This document shows positions 43,014 through 51,936 of a stretch of 57,723 nucleotides of DNA, piece after piece (position 1 is the stretch's first letter; each line of letters opens with the position of its first letter). Where the stretch lies: assembly GCA_903916675.1 (NCBI GenBank), contig CAIWXQ010000030.1, positions 1 through 57,723 of the forward strand, in the 5' to 3' direction. The stretch is from an uncultured bacterium. Its GTDB lineage: Bacteria; Verrucomicrobiota; Kiritimatiellia; RFP12; CAIWXQ01. The notes beneath the pieces were generated by a model. The model did no database searches, was not told where the DNA came from, and saw only the letters and a list, made by a program, of their open reading frames with translations. A program made the position numbers and the translations under genes.

Positions 43014-44702
43014 ATGAATGCTATTGACACGGAAGCCCCTCTTCTGGACCGGATGATTGCCGCGCGCCAGCTCTCCGTGCCCGACGCCGCCACGCTCCGC
43101 CGCGACCGTCTCCCGCTGTCCACCGAGGAGGAGGTCCTGCGCTGGCTGGCCCGTGAATACGACCTGCCCTGGATGCCGCTCGACGACATCACGCCGGAAC
43201 GCGAAGTTCTCTCGCTCTTCCCTGCCCGCATCCTGCTCAAGGAGGAACTGCTGCCGCTGCGTCAGTCCAACGGCGCCGTAGAAATCGCCACCAGCCGCCT
43301 GTTTGTAACACAGGGGCTCGACGGGCTGCGCGCGCTGACCGGCCTCACGCTTCGTCCCGTCCTCGCCGGCAGCGAGGCGATCCAGCGCGAGCTGAAGAAG
43401 TGGCTCGGCGTCGGCGCCGACACGATCGGCACGCTCGACGAGGCACGCGGCATCCAGGTCCTCGACGACGCCGGCGAGGAGAACGACCTCGACGCCGGCA
43501 TGGAGGACGAGGCCTCCATCATCCGCTTCGTCAACCAGGTTCTGCGCGATGCCATCGAGCTGCGCGCCTCCGACATCCACCTCGAGCCATTCGAGAACGA
43601 GTTCCGCATTCGCTACCGCATCGACGGCGTGCTGCAGGATGTCCCCGTCCCCGCGCAGATCAACCGCTTCCAGCCCGCCATCGTCTCACGCGTCAAGATC
43701 CTTAGCCACCTCAACATCGCAGAGAAACGCCTCCCCCAGGACGGCCGCCTTAAGATCCGCCTCGACGAGCGCGAGGTCGACATCCGCGTCTCGGTCATTC
43801 CCATGCTCCATGGCGAGGCGGTCGTCATGCGCCTGCTGCGACAGGACGCCACCCTGCGCGGCCTTCCGGAACTCGACATGGCCCCACGCGAGCGAGACTC
43901 CTTCCGCCGCGTCCTCCAGATCCCCCACGGCATCGTCCTCGTCACCGGCCCCACCGGTTCCGGCAAGACATCCACCCTCTACACCGCGCTCCACGAGATC
44001 AACGATGCTGTCCGCAAGATCGTCACCATCGAGGACCCTGTCGAATATCAGCTCAAGGGCGTCAACCAGATCCAGGTTTCCGAAAAGGCCGGCCTCACCT
44101 TTGCCCGCGGACTGCGCTCCATCCTGCGCCACGACCCGGACGTAATCCTTATCGGTGAAATCCGCGACCCTGAAACCGCCCAGATCGCCGTACAGGCCTC
44201 GCTCACCGGTCACCTGGTCTTCTCCACCCTGCACACCAACGACGCCCCCGGCGCCCTCACCCGCCTCGTAGACATGGGTGTCGAGCCGTATCTCGTCGCA
44301 TCCTCCCTCGAGGCCGTGCTCGCCCAGCGCCTCGTGCGCGTCCTTTGCCGCCACTGCCGCCAGCCGGACACCACTCCCTCAACGCAATCCTTCCAGGCGC
44401 AGGTCGGCATCCCCGCCGGTACCGTGGTCTACCGCTCCGTCGGCTGCCGTGAATGCCGCCAGACCGGCTTCCACGGCCGCCATGCCATCTTCGAGTGGAT
44501 GAACGCCGATGAGGCCATTCACCAGCTCGTGCTCCAGCACGCCTCGACCGACCAGATCCGCGCCGCCGCACGCCGCGCCGGCATGAAAACCCTCGCCGAA
44601 GACGGCTGGCGCCTCGTAAGCCAGGGGATCACCACGTTTGACGAAGTGCTCTCCGTCACCACGGCCAAAGAACTCGCGAACAACCCGGCAACAACAATGT
44701 AG
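43014..44702 (+). CDS. gspE: type II secretion ATPase GspE
   Basis: A 562-residue hexameric ATPase that powers pseudopilus assembly. The N-terminal domain (about 1-140) is of the MshEN/GspE type. The ATPase core has Walker A TGPTGSGKTSTLY, the Asp box TIEDPVEYQL, Walker B ILIGEIRDPETA and the His box STLHTNDAPGA. A zinc motif of two CxxC pairs (CRHC and CRECRQTGFHGRHAIFE) is present near the C-terminus. The ATG at 43014 is taken because the longer reading covers the upstream spacer. It is the first core gene of the operon in the usual E-F-G order. Confidence 0.95.
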   Translation: MNAIDTEAPLLDRMIAARQLSVPDAATLRRDRLPLSTEEEVLRWLAREYDLPWMPLDDITPEREVLSLFPARILLKEELLPLRQSNGAVEIATSRLFVTQGLDGLRALTGLTLRPVLAGSEAIQRELKKWLGVGADTIGTLDEARGIQVLDDAGEENDLDAGMEDEASIIRFVNQVLRDAIELRASDIHLEPFENEFRIRYRIDGVLQDVPVPAQINRFQPAIVSRVKILSHLNIAEKRLPQDGRLKIRLDEREVDIRVSVIPMLHGEAVVMRLLRQDATLRGLPELDMAPRERDSFRRVLQIPHGIVLVTGPTGSGKTSTLYTALHEINDAVRKIVTIEDPVEYQLKGVNQIQVSEKAGLTFARGLRSILRHDPDVILIGEIRDPETAQIAVQASLTGHLVFSTLHTNDAPGALTRLVDMGVEPYLVASSLEAVLAQRLVRVLCRHCRQPDTTPSTQSFQAQVGIPAGTVVYRSVGCRECRQTGFHGRHAIFEWMNADEAIHQLVLQHASTDQIRAAARRAGMKTLAEDGWRLVSQGITTFDEVLSVTTAKELANNPATTM

Positions 44703-44756
44703 TTGCGCAGGATCGACCAGCCGTCGACGGGAGTCGATCGCAGCCAACCCGACCCC

Positions 44757-45989
44757 ATGCCCACGTTCCAATACAAAGGACTGCAACCCGGCGGCGTGAT
44801 CGTCGAGGGGCAGCTCGACGCGACTGGCCGCCCCGAGGCGATCCGCCAGATCGAGTCGCTGGGGCTGCGCCCCATTTCAATGATCGAGCCGACCGCGCCG
44901 GCGCCTGCGTCAGCCGCGTCGCTCGCCCTGGCACGTGTCTTCCGTTCCGACCGCATCTCCTCACGCGAACTGGAAAATTTCACCCGCCTGCTCGCCAACC
45001 TGCTCGCCTCCGGTGTGCCGCTCAGCCGCGCCCTGGTGATCCTGCAGCGCGAGGCCGCATCCCCTGCAGCCGCCGCACGCTGGAAGGAACTGCACGCCCT
45101 GGTCGTGGACGGCCTTTCGCTGGCCGACGCCATGTCCAAGGCGCCGGATATTTTTCCCCGAGTCTACGTCGCCATGGTAGAGGCCGGTGAGACTGGTGGC
45201 TTCCTCGAGACGGTCCTCACGCAGATCGCCGATTTCCAGTCCCGCGAGAAGGAGTTGCGCTCCAAGGTCACCAGCGCCATGCTCTACCCCTGCATCCTGG
45301 TCACGCTCGCGCTCGCCGTGCTTCTGTTCCTGCTGCTCTTCTTCATCCCCAACTTCCAGAAGCTATTCGAAGGGTTCGGCGGCGCGCTACCGCTGATTAC
45401 CCGCATCATCATCGCCGCCAGTGCGGCCGTGCGCTCCTACGGGCTTCTGGTCGCCACCAGCGTGTTTGTCATCGGCCTGCTGATCCGCCACTGGTTCCTC
45501 TCCGCACACGGCCGCCGCGTCTGGGAAGGCCTGATCCTGCGCCTGCCAGTGGTGGGGCTTCTGGTCGCGCGCTTCGCCATGGTACGCTTCTGCCGCATGC
45601 TCGGCACGCTGCTGGCCGCCGGCGTGCCTTTGGTGCAGGCGCTGCAGGTCGCCAGGCAATCCATCGGCAACCAGATCCTGGTGGACGCCGTCTCAGCAGC
45701 CATCACGCGCGTACAGGAAGGCGGCCGCCTCGGCCAGAGCCTGGCCGACTGCCGCCAGCTCTTCCCCGGATCGGTCGTGGAGATGGTTTCTGTCGCTGAG
45801 GAAAGCGGCCGGCTCGATGCCGAATTGGTGCGCCTCGCGGGCGTAACCGAGGGCGACCTCGACCGCCATCTAAAAACCGCGGTGGCCTTCCTCGAACCGC
45901 TGATGCTCTTCGTCGTTGCCGGCTTTATCGGCACCATCTTCATCGGCATGCTGCTCCCCATCTTCACCCTTCAAGAATACATCAAGTAG
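44757..45989 (+). CDS. gspF: type II secretion inner-membrane platform protein GspF
   Basis: A 410-residue protein starting MPTFQYKGL, as is usual. It has two copies of the T2SF domain (about 75-200 and 275-400) with cytoplasmic helical bundles (ASGVPLSRALVIL and AAGVPLVQALQVA) and three membrane helices. It couples GspE to the pseudopilus platform. Start ATG at 44757, 54 nt after gspE. Confidence 0.95.
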   Translation: MPTFQYKGLQPGGVIVEGQLDATGRPEAIRQIESLGLRPISMIEPTAPAPASAASLALARVFRSDRISSRELENFTRLLANLLASGVPLSRALVILQREAASPAAAARWKELHALVVDGLSLADAMSKAPDIFPRVYVAMVEAGETGGFLETVLTQIADFQSREKELRSKVTSAMLYPCILVTLALAVLLFLLLFFIPNFQKLFEGFGGALPLITRIIIAASAAVRSYGLLVATSVFVIGLLIRHWFLSAHGRRVWEGLILRLPVVGLLVARFAMVRFCRMLGTLLAAGVPLVQALQVARQSIGNQILVDAVSAAITRVQEGGRLGQSLADCRQLFPGSVVEMVSVAEESGRLDAELVRLAGVTEGDLDRHLKTAVAFLEPLMLFVVAGFIGTIFIGMLLPIFTLQEYIK

Positions 45990-46003
45990 CGAAAGGCAAG
46001 ACC

Positions 46004-46456
46004 ATGAACGTCCATCCGACCGACCACCGTCCCCGCCGCAAGCCCACCAGCGCTTTCACGCTGGTGGAACTCCTCCTGGTGCTGGTCATCCTCGGCCTGC
46101 TTGCCGCCCTCGTGCTGCCCAAGTTCTCCGGCATCAGCCAGCGCGGCCGTGTGACCGCCACGCAGACGCAGCTCTCCGCGTTCGCCACCGCGCTCGACGC
46201 CTTCGACGTCGACATGGGCTGCTACCCGCAGGGGAAAAACGGCCTTCAGGAACTACTCGTGCAGCCACGCGACGCCCAGAACTGGCATGGCCCCTATCTG
46301 GCGAAGGATGCCATTCCACCGGATCCCTGGGGACACGACTACATCTACGAATGCCCCGGTCGCCACAACCCCAGCTCGTACGACATCTATTCCACGGGCC
46401 CGGACGGACAACCCAACACCGCCGATGACATCTGCAACTGGACAATCCGGCGCTAG
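46004..46456 (+). CDS. gspG: major pseudopilin GspG
   Basis: A 150-residue prepilin with a short basic leader, then FTLVELLLVLVILGLLAALV, the conserved helix with Glu5 after cleavage. The C-terminal part has the GspG hallmarks YPQGKNGLQELL, PPDPWGHDYIYECPG and the calcium-site-like GPDGQPNTADDI. The residue before the cleavage point is Ala (SA/FTLVE) rather than the usual Gly. The product is the main subunit of the pseudopilus. Confidence 0.95.
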   Translation: MNVHPTDHRPRRKPTSAFTLVELLLVLVILGLLAALVLPKFSGISQRGRVTATQTQLSAFATALDAFDVDMGCYPQGKNGLQELLVQPRDAQNWHGPYLAKDAIPPDPWGHDYIYECPGRHNPSSYDIYSTGPDGQPNTADDICNWTIRR

Positions 46457-46937
46457 CCGCGCATCGCGCCACGGCTTCACGCTGATCGAACTCTGCCTCG
46501 TGCTGACACTGCTGGCCGTCGCCGCAGCGCTCATCACGCCGGCTTTGTCGCGCTTCATGCGCGGCCGCGCGCTCGACGCCGAGGCACGCCGCCTGCTTGC
46601 CCTGACGCACGCCGCGCAGGCCCGGGCCGTCTCTGACGGATTTCCCGTGCTGCTCTGGTTCGACATTGCCCAGGCCGCCTACGGCATGGAGGAGGAATCC
46701 ACCCCCGGTGCCATGGACCCCAAGGCCCTAGAGTTTTCCGTCAGCGACAGTGTCCGCCTCTCACTCCCCAACGCCACGCCAGCCCCGACCCAGCGCCGCC
46801 GTCTCCCCGCCATCCGCTTCCTGCCCGACGGCGGCATCGACGAGATCAGCCCCTCTTCCGTGCGCCTGAACGACGCCGCCGGCATGATCCGCACCCTCAC
46901 ACAAACCCGCAACCGCATGGGCTATGAAATTCAGTAA
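46425..46937 (+). CDS. gspH: minor pseudopilin GspH-like
   Basis: A 170-residue prepilin. After a short leader the cleavage motif is HG/FTLIELCLVLTLLAVAAALI. The body is a GspH-type beta domain with RLPAIRFLPDGGIDE near the end. The ATG at 46425 lies 32 nt inside the gspG gene. It is placed between G and I as in other T2SS operons. Confidence 0.85.
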   Translation: MTSATGQSGASRASRHGFTLIELCLVLTLLAVAAALITPALSRFMRGRALDAEARRLLALTHAAQARAVSDGFPVLLWFDIAQAAYGMEEESTPGAMDPKALEFSVSDSVRLSLPNATPAPTQRRRLPAIRFLPDGGIDEISPSSVRLNDAAGMIRTLTQTRNRMGYEIQ

Positions 46938-47322
46938 TCCAACCCGCCGCGCCACCGCCGGCTTCACGCTGGCCGAAGTGATGGCTGCGCTCTTTTTTCT
47001 GACCATCGTGCTCCCCGTGGCCATCGGCGCGCTGCAGGTCGCCAGCCGCTCCGGCGAAGTCGCCGAGCGCAGGACCGCCGCCGCGCGCATCGCCGACCGT
47101 GTTCTGAACGAAACCGTAGTAACGACCGGAACCCCCGCACTCCAGCAGCGGGGCACAATTGTCGAGAACGGCCGGCCGTTCCGCTGGACCCTGCAACGCG
47201 ACTCCTGGCCCGTCACCCTCACCAGCACCACCTCCCTGCAAGTGCTGACCGTCAACGTCGCCTTTTCCGCGCAGGGGCGCGACTACGACCTGCACATGAG
47301 CACCCTGGCCACCGGACCATGA
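46924..47322 (+). CDS. gspI: minor pseudopilin GspI-like
   Basis: A 132-residue prepilin with leader cleaved at AG/FTLAEVMAALFFLTIVLPV, the E-V-M-A-A pattern being typical of GspI. A small alpha-beta domain follows. It overlaps the end of gspH by 14 nt and its stop overlaps gspJ. With J and K it would form the pseudopilus tip complex. Confidence 0.85.
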   Translation: MKFSNPTRRATAGFTLAEVMAALFFLTIVLPVAIGALQVASRSGEVAERRTAAARIADRVLNETVVTTGTPALQQRGTIVENGRPFRWTLQRDSWPVTLTSTTSLQVLTVNVAFSAQGRDYDLHMSTLATGP

Positions 47323-48011
47323 CACGCCTCCCACAACCGTCCACCCACGGCTTCACTTTGATCGAAGCCATGCTCGCGATAGGCATCATGGCTGTCGTGC
47401 TGGTGGCGGTGAACGCCGTCTTTTTCAGCGCCCTGCGCCTGCGCGATCGCACCAGCGCGGCAGTGGACCGCGACCTGCCCGTTCAGCAAGCCACTGAAGT
47501 CCTCCGCCGTGATTTGCGCTGCGCCATGCCGCCGGGCGGTCTCATGGCCGGCGATTTCAAGGTCGGCAACGTCACCTCGGCCAACCAGGGGATCCCCGTG
47601 GCCATCGAACTCTACACCGCCACCGGCGCGCTGCGCGCCGACCAGCCGTGGGGCGACGTGCAATTGGTCACCTACGCCCTGCGTCCGCCCACATCCACCT
47701 CGCGTTCGAACGGCGGCAATGACCTCATCCGCAGCGTCACCCGCAACCTGCTCTGCACCGCCACCCCCGTCGTCGAAGACCAGTGCCTCCAGAGCGGCCT
47801 GCAGGACATCCGCTTTGCCTGCTACGACGGCACCCAGTGGCTCGATTCCTGGGATACCACCAGCGGCAACACCAACCTTCCCCTCGCCGTCCGCGTAACC
47901 CTCCGCCCCATAAACGTGCCGCCGTCGGAAGCCATTGTGCTGGTCGTTCCGGTCGTTTCGCAGTCGCGCACGAACCAGCTGCAACCCGTTGTCACGGGAG
48001 GCGGCGCATGA
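47319..48011 (+). CDS. gspJ: minor pseudopilin GspJ-like
   Basis: A 230-residue prepilin cleaved at HG/FTLIEAMLAIGIMAVVLVA. The body contains the GspJ-like segment DLPVQQATEVLRRDLRCAM. It overlaps gspI and gspK by 4 nt each (ATGA), showing a tightly coupled set. Confidence 0.85.
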   Translation: MTRLPQPSTHGFTLIEAMLAIGIMAVVLVAVNAVFFSALRLRDRTSAAVDRDLPVQQATEVLRRDLRCAMPPGGLMAGDFKVGNVTSANQGIPVAIELYTATGALRADQPWGDVQLVTYALRPPTSTSRSNGGNDLIRSVTRNLLCTATPVVEDQCLQSGLQDIRFACYDGTQWLDSWDTTSGNTNLPLAVRVTLRPINVPPSEAIVLVVPVVSQSRTNQLQPVVTGGGA

Positions 48012-49336
48012 ACATGTTCTCCCGCCAGACTTCCTGCCGCGGCTCGGCCCTCGTGGTCGTGCTCTGGATCGCGTTTGGCCTGGTCACGGTCGCGCTTTAT
48101 TTCGCCGACGCCATGTCCGCCGAGCTGCGCGCCGCCGCCAACCGCACCGCCGGGCTGACAGCAGACCAAGCCATCGAGGGCGCAGCGCGCTACGTCAGCG
48201 CCGTGCTCTGCGCCTTCGCCACCAACGGCGTCGTGCCGGACCCCAGCCAATACCAAGCCACCGCCGTCCCTGTCGGCAACGCGCGTTTTTGGATCATCGG
48301 ACGCGATCCGTCCGGCGCGCCTTCCACGGAGCCGCTTTTCGCTCTGATCGACGAAGGCTCGAAGCTGAGCCTCAACCGCGCCGGCACCAACCTGCTCTTC
48401 GCCCTGCCGAACATCACGCCGGATTTTGTGCAGGCCATCCTCGACTGGCGCAGTTCCACCGGCGCGACCCTCGCAGCCGTGAACTACGCCACAGAGGACT
48501 ACACGGCCAAGCATGCGCCATTCGAAACGGTGGATGAACTCCGGCTGGTGTACGGTGCCACCGCCGACCTACTGGCCGGCGACGACGTCAACCGTAACGG
48601 CATCCGCGACGATAACGAGCCCGACCTCAACCACAACGGCCTGCTCGACCCCGGCCTGCTGGAATACTTCACGGTCTTTGGCCGCGAACCCAATTTACAC
48701 AGCGACGGCACCCCCCTGGTCAACGGCAACAACCGCGCCCCGCTGCGCTCGCTGCTGCGCGCGACCTTCGGCGTCGCGCGCGCCGAACAGATCCTCGCGC
48801 GCCTTACGCGGCGCAGTAACAACGGCCGCACCACCACGCCTCTGATTTTCTCCAACCTCCTGGCGTTCTACCTGCAGAGCGGCATGACCTCGGCGGAGTT
48901 CGCGCAGATCGCCAGCGCCGTCACTGCCAGCAGCGCCAACTACATCTACGGCCGCGTCAACGTCAACACCGCCGGCGCCGCAGTGCTCACCTGCCTTCCC
49001 GGCATGGATGCCACCACCGCACAGCAATTGATCGCCTACCGTCTCCAGAATCCCGACAAGCTGGGCTCCATCGCCTGGGTCGCGGATGCCCTCGGCAACG
49101 CCAACGCCATCGTGCAAACTCTCGCACAGGGCGACTACCTGACCACCCACAGCTACCAGTTCACCGCCGACATCGCCGCAGTCGGCCCCTACGGCCGCGG
49201 CTACCGGCGAACAAAATTTATCTTCGACCTCAGTGCCGGTGCGGTGCAAGTGGTCTACCGGCAGGACTTAAGCCGCTTGGGATGGGCGCTCGGAAGCAAA
49301 GCGCGAACCACCCTTCTTGCAAAGGATACAAAATGA
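48008..49336 (+). CDS. gspK: pseudopilus tip protein GspK
   Basis: A 442-residue protein, the largest pseudopilin. A short N-terminal leader and helix (RGSALVVVLWIAFGLVTVALY) lack the Glu5, which is normal for GspK. The body has a helical domain with VNVNTAGAAVLTCLPGM, a helix-hairpin-helix-like motif found in the family. Residues about 198-220 form two calcium-loop-like patterns, DVNRNGIRDDNE and DLNHNGLLDPG. It caps the pseudopilus. Confidence 0.9.
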   Translation: MNMFSRQTSCRGSALVVVLWIAFGLVTVALYFADAMSAELRAAANRTAGLTADQAIEGAARYVSAVLCAFATNGVVPDPSQYQATAVPVGNARFWIIGRDPSGAPSTEPLFALIDEGSKLSLNRAGTNLLFALPNITPDFVQAILDWRSSTGATLAAVNYATEDYTAKHAPFETVDELRLVYGATADLLAGDDVNRNGIRDDNEPDLNHNGLLDPGLLEYFTVFGREPNLHSDGTPLVNGNNRAPLRSLLRATFGVARAEQILARLTRRSNNGRTTTPLIFSNLLAFYLQSGMTSAEFAQIASAVTASSANYIYGRVNVNTAGAAVLTCLPGMDATTAQQLIAYRLQNPDKLGSIAWVADALGNANAIVQTLAQGDYLTTHSYQFTADIAAVGPYGRGYRRTKFIFDLSAGAVQVVYRQDLSRLGWALGSKARTTLLAKDTK

Positions 49337-50793
49337 ATGTTTTCTTTAGACTGGACCAGCGGCGGCGCAGGCGGCCGCCCACTGCGGTGCTGGGCCTCGC
49401 GCTGGACGGCAGCCGTCTCGACGGCGTGGTCGTGCGCCGCCAGACTGGCGCGTTGCTGGCGGCCCAGTCGTTCAGTGCCACGCTGTCGCTCGATCCGCTA
49501 AACGCCGCGCCGGAACTGGTCGGCCGCGAAATCCTCAACCTCCTCGAGGCCGCCGGTATCCGCGAACGCCAGTGCGCGGTCGCCCTGCCGCTGAAGTGGG
49601 TCCTGACCGCGCACACCCGGGGTCCGCCGCTGCCGGCGGCCGACCTGCCGGGTTTCCTCCTGCTTGAGGCGGAGCGCGGCTTCCCGTGCGATGCCGCAAC
49701 CCTGCGCGTGGTCACCTCCCGCTACGCCATCGCCTCTGGCGAAGCACATGCCACTTTCGTCGGAATCCCCTCGGCCCACGTGGAGCGACTGGCGCAGGCG
49801 CTGCGCGCCGCCCGCCTCCAGCCGCTCCGCTTCTCGCTCGGCGCGTTCGCCCTCCAGCCGCCGACGGCCGGCGACTCCCGCGGCACGCTGGCGCTGATGC
49901 TCGGCGAAAGCCACGCCGCCTTGCAGGTCACCTGCGGCGGCGGCGTGGCTGCCCTGCGCGCGCTGGACGGCATCACAACCGCAGAGAACGGCCGGCGCAC
50001 AGTGCTGACCGAGCTCCTCGCGCGCGAAGTGCGCATCACGCTCGGGCAACTCTCTCCCGACTGCCGCGCCGCCATCGCCCGCATCCGCATCTTCGGCCCT
50101 GCGCCGCTGGCCCGCCAGCTTGCCGCTGACCTCGCACCCCTCGGGCAGGCGCTCTCGGCCATTGTCGAGCCGGTCCTGCACTATGCGGAATCCGATCTCG
50201 GCGCGCGGGTCGCGCCGGATGTCGCGCCGTCCCCCGCGTTCAGTCTCGCGGCGCAACAACTGGCCGACGGCTCCGAGGCGTTCGACTTCCTCCCGCCCTA
50301 CGTCTCACCCTGGATGCGACTGGTCGCTCGCTACGCCTCCGGCCGCTGGCGCGCCGCAGGACTTACCGCCGCCGCGGTGCTCCTGCTGACAGTGGGGCTG
50401 TTCGGCGCACAGGAATGCCTGTTGCTCGTAATGCGCGCCCGCTGGGGGCGGATCGAAAGAACGGTCGGCGAACTACAGGCCGTGCAGCAGCAGATCCGCC
50501 AGTACCGCCCTTGGTACGACGAATCCTTCGTCTGCCTGACCCTCCTGCGCGAACTTTCCCTCGCGTTCCCCGAGGACGGCGCCGTCACGGCCAAAAGCAT
50601 CGAGGTTCACGACGCCAGTCAGGTGAGTTGCTCCGGCACGGCCCGCGACAACCCCGCCCTGCTGCAGACGCTGACCCGGCTGCGCGCGGTTTCAGGCGTG
50701 CACAACCTGCGGGTGGAGCAAATCCGCGGCAAGACGCCGCTGCAGTTTACGTTCAGCTTCCAGTACGGACAGGAGACGTCCCGTGAAAATTGA
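49333..50793 (+). CDS. gspL: GspL/PilM-PilN-like inner-membrane assembly protein
   Basis: A 486-residue protein. The first 330 residues have an actin-like ATPase fold pattern (AVLGLALDGSRLDGVVV and later LALMLGESHAALQV), as in PilM and the cytoplasmic part of GspL. One transmembrane helix lies at about 355-375 (AAGLTAAAVLLLTVGLFGA), followed by a periplasmic coiled/ferredoxin-like domain as in PilN/GspL. It links GspE and GspF to GspM. Start ATG overlaps the gspK stop (ATGA). Confidence 0.8.
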   Translation: MNVFFRLDQRRRRRPPTAVLGLALDGSRLDGVVVRRQTGALLAAQSFSATLSLDPLNAAPELVGREILNLLEAAGIRERQCAVALPLKWVLTAHTRGPPLPAADLPGFLLLEAERGFPCDAATLRVVTSRYAIASGEAHATFVGIPSAHVERLAQALRAARLQPLRFSLGAFALQPPTAGDSRGTLALMLGESHAALQVTCGGGVAALRALDGITTAENGRRTVLTELLAREVRITLGQLSPDCRAAIARIRIFGPAPLARQLAADLAPLGQALSAIVEPVLHYAESDLGARVAPDVAPSPAFSLAAQQLADGSEAFDFLPPYVSPWMRLVARYASGRWRAAGLTAAAVLLLTVGLFGAQECLLLVMRARWGRIERTVGELQAVQQQIRQYRPWYDESFVCLTLLRELSLAFPEDGAVTAKSIEVHDASQVSCSGTARDNPALLQTLTRLRAVSGVHNLRVEQIRGKTPLQFTFSFQYGQETSREN

Positions 50794-51319
50794 CAACCGC
50801 CAACGCGCACTATTGCTGGCAGCGCTCGCGCTACTCGCCCTGCTCGTGGCCGACCAGGTGGTGATCGAGCCGCTGCGCGACGCCTGGGCCGCGCGCGCCG
50901 AACGCGCCACCACGCTGCGCAAAAACCTGACCGAAGGGACGCAACTACGCCAGCGCGAGGCCGCGTTGCGGCGGCACTGGCGTCAGATGCAGACCAACGC
51001 CCTGCCGGACAACTCCTCGCTCGCCGAACAGCAGGTGCTCAAGGCCATCGACGGCTGGGCGCAGGAGTGCCGCGTGCTTGTCACTGGCATCACCCCGCAA
51101 TGGAAACGCGACGCAGATGAATACCGCACCCTCGGCTGCCGCGTGGACGCAACCGGCGACCTGACCGCCGTGACCCGATTCCTCCACGCCATCGAAATAA
51201 GCCCGCTGCCGCTCAAGCTGGAATCCGTGGAACTCGTTGCCCTGGACGCCAATGGCCAGAATTTTTCGCTGGGCCTGCGCCTCAGCGGCCTGGTCCTGAC
51301 CCCCGGAGGAAGCCGATGA
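50783..51319 (+). CDS. gspM: GspM/PilO-like protein
   Basis: A 178-residue bitopic protein: short cytoplasmic N-terminus, one transmembrane helix (about residues 9-28, RALLLAALALLALLVADQVV), a coiled-coil stretch, then a small alpha-beta domain (VTGDLTAVTRFLHAIEISPLP) as in PilO/GspM. The GTG start overlaps the end of the gspL gene. It partners GspL in the inner-membrane platform. Confidence 0.8.
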   Translation: MKIDNRQRALLLAALALLALLVADQVVIEPLRDAWAARAERATTLRKNLTEGTQLRQREAALRRHWRQMQTNALPDNSSLAEQQVLKAIDGWAQECRVLVTGITPQWKRDADEYRTLGCRVDATGDLTAVTRFLHAIEISPLPLKLESVELVALDANGQNFSLGLRLSGLVLTPGGSR

Positions 51320-51936
51320 ACTGCCGTCTTCTTTTCCTGACCGTGATCGTCAGCGCAACGATTCTCCCCGACGGGCCCGTCTCGGCCGCGCCCACCAATC
51401 AGCCACCTGCCAAACGCGACTATGCCTTCTTCAACACAATTCCGGACCGGAACATATTCAACCCGAACCGCTACCCCCACCGCATCATCGGCCGAGGCGA
51501 CGCCGCCCGCGGCCCGGCGCTCGACGCCATCGCGCTGGTCGGCGTCATGAGCTACGAAAAGGGAACCTTCGCATTTTTCGCCGGCCCGACCGCCGAATAC
51601 CAGAAGGCGCTGCGCCGCGACGAGATGATCGCCGGCTTCCAGGTTTCCGCCATCCGCGGCGATGCCGTGACACTGACCGCCAGCAACCGCACCGTGGAAC
51701 TTCCGGTGGGGCGGCAGCTTGTTCGCGCCCCGGATGCGGGATGGCAACTCGCGCCAGAGACCGAAACACCGGTAATTGAACCGGTGCCACCCGCGCGCGC
51801 GGATGTTCCCATGACCACCGCCGATGCGACGTTCGCAATTGCGCCATCGGCACCGCCGCCCCCGGCCGCCGCCAGCGAACCATCCAGCGATGTACTGAAG
51901 AGACTGATGCAACGGAGAGAACAGGAGCTGAAATGA
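51316..51936 (+). CDS. gspC: GspC/PilP-like periplasmic protein
   Basis: A 206-residue exported protein. A signal peptide or anchor (residues 1-24) precedes DRNIFNPNRYP, reminiscent of the RNIF start of GspC homology regions. A beta-rich domain follows (VGVMSYEKGTFAFF to VELPVGRQLV) and a Pro/Ala-rich tail. GspC links the platform to the secretin N-domains. It is short for GspC (no PDZ domain), so it may work like PilP. It overlaps both neighbours by 4 nt. Confidence 0.65.
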   Translation: MNCRLLFLTVIVSATILPDGPVSAAPTNQPPAKRDYAFFNTIPDRNIFNPNRYPHRIIGRGDAARGPALDAIALVGVMSYEKGTFAFFAGPTAEYQKALRRDEMIAGFQVSAIRGDAVTLTASNRTVELPVGRQLVRAPDAGWQLAPETETPVIEPVPPARADVPMTTADATFAIAPSAPPPPAAASEPSSDVLKRLMQRREQELK

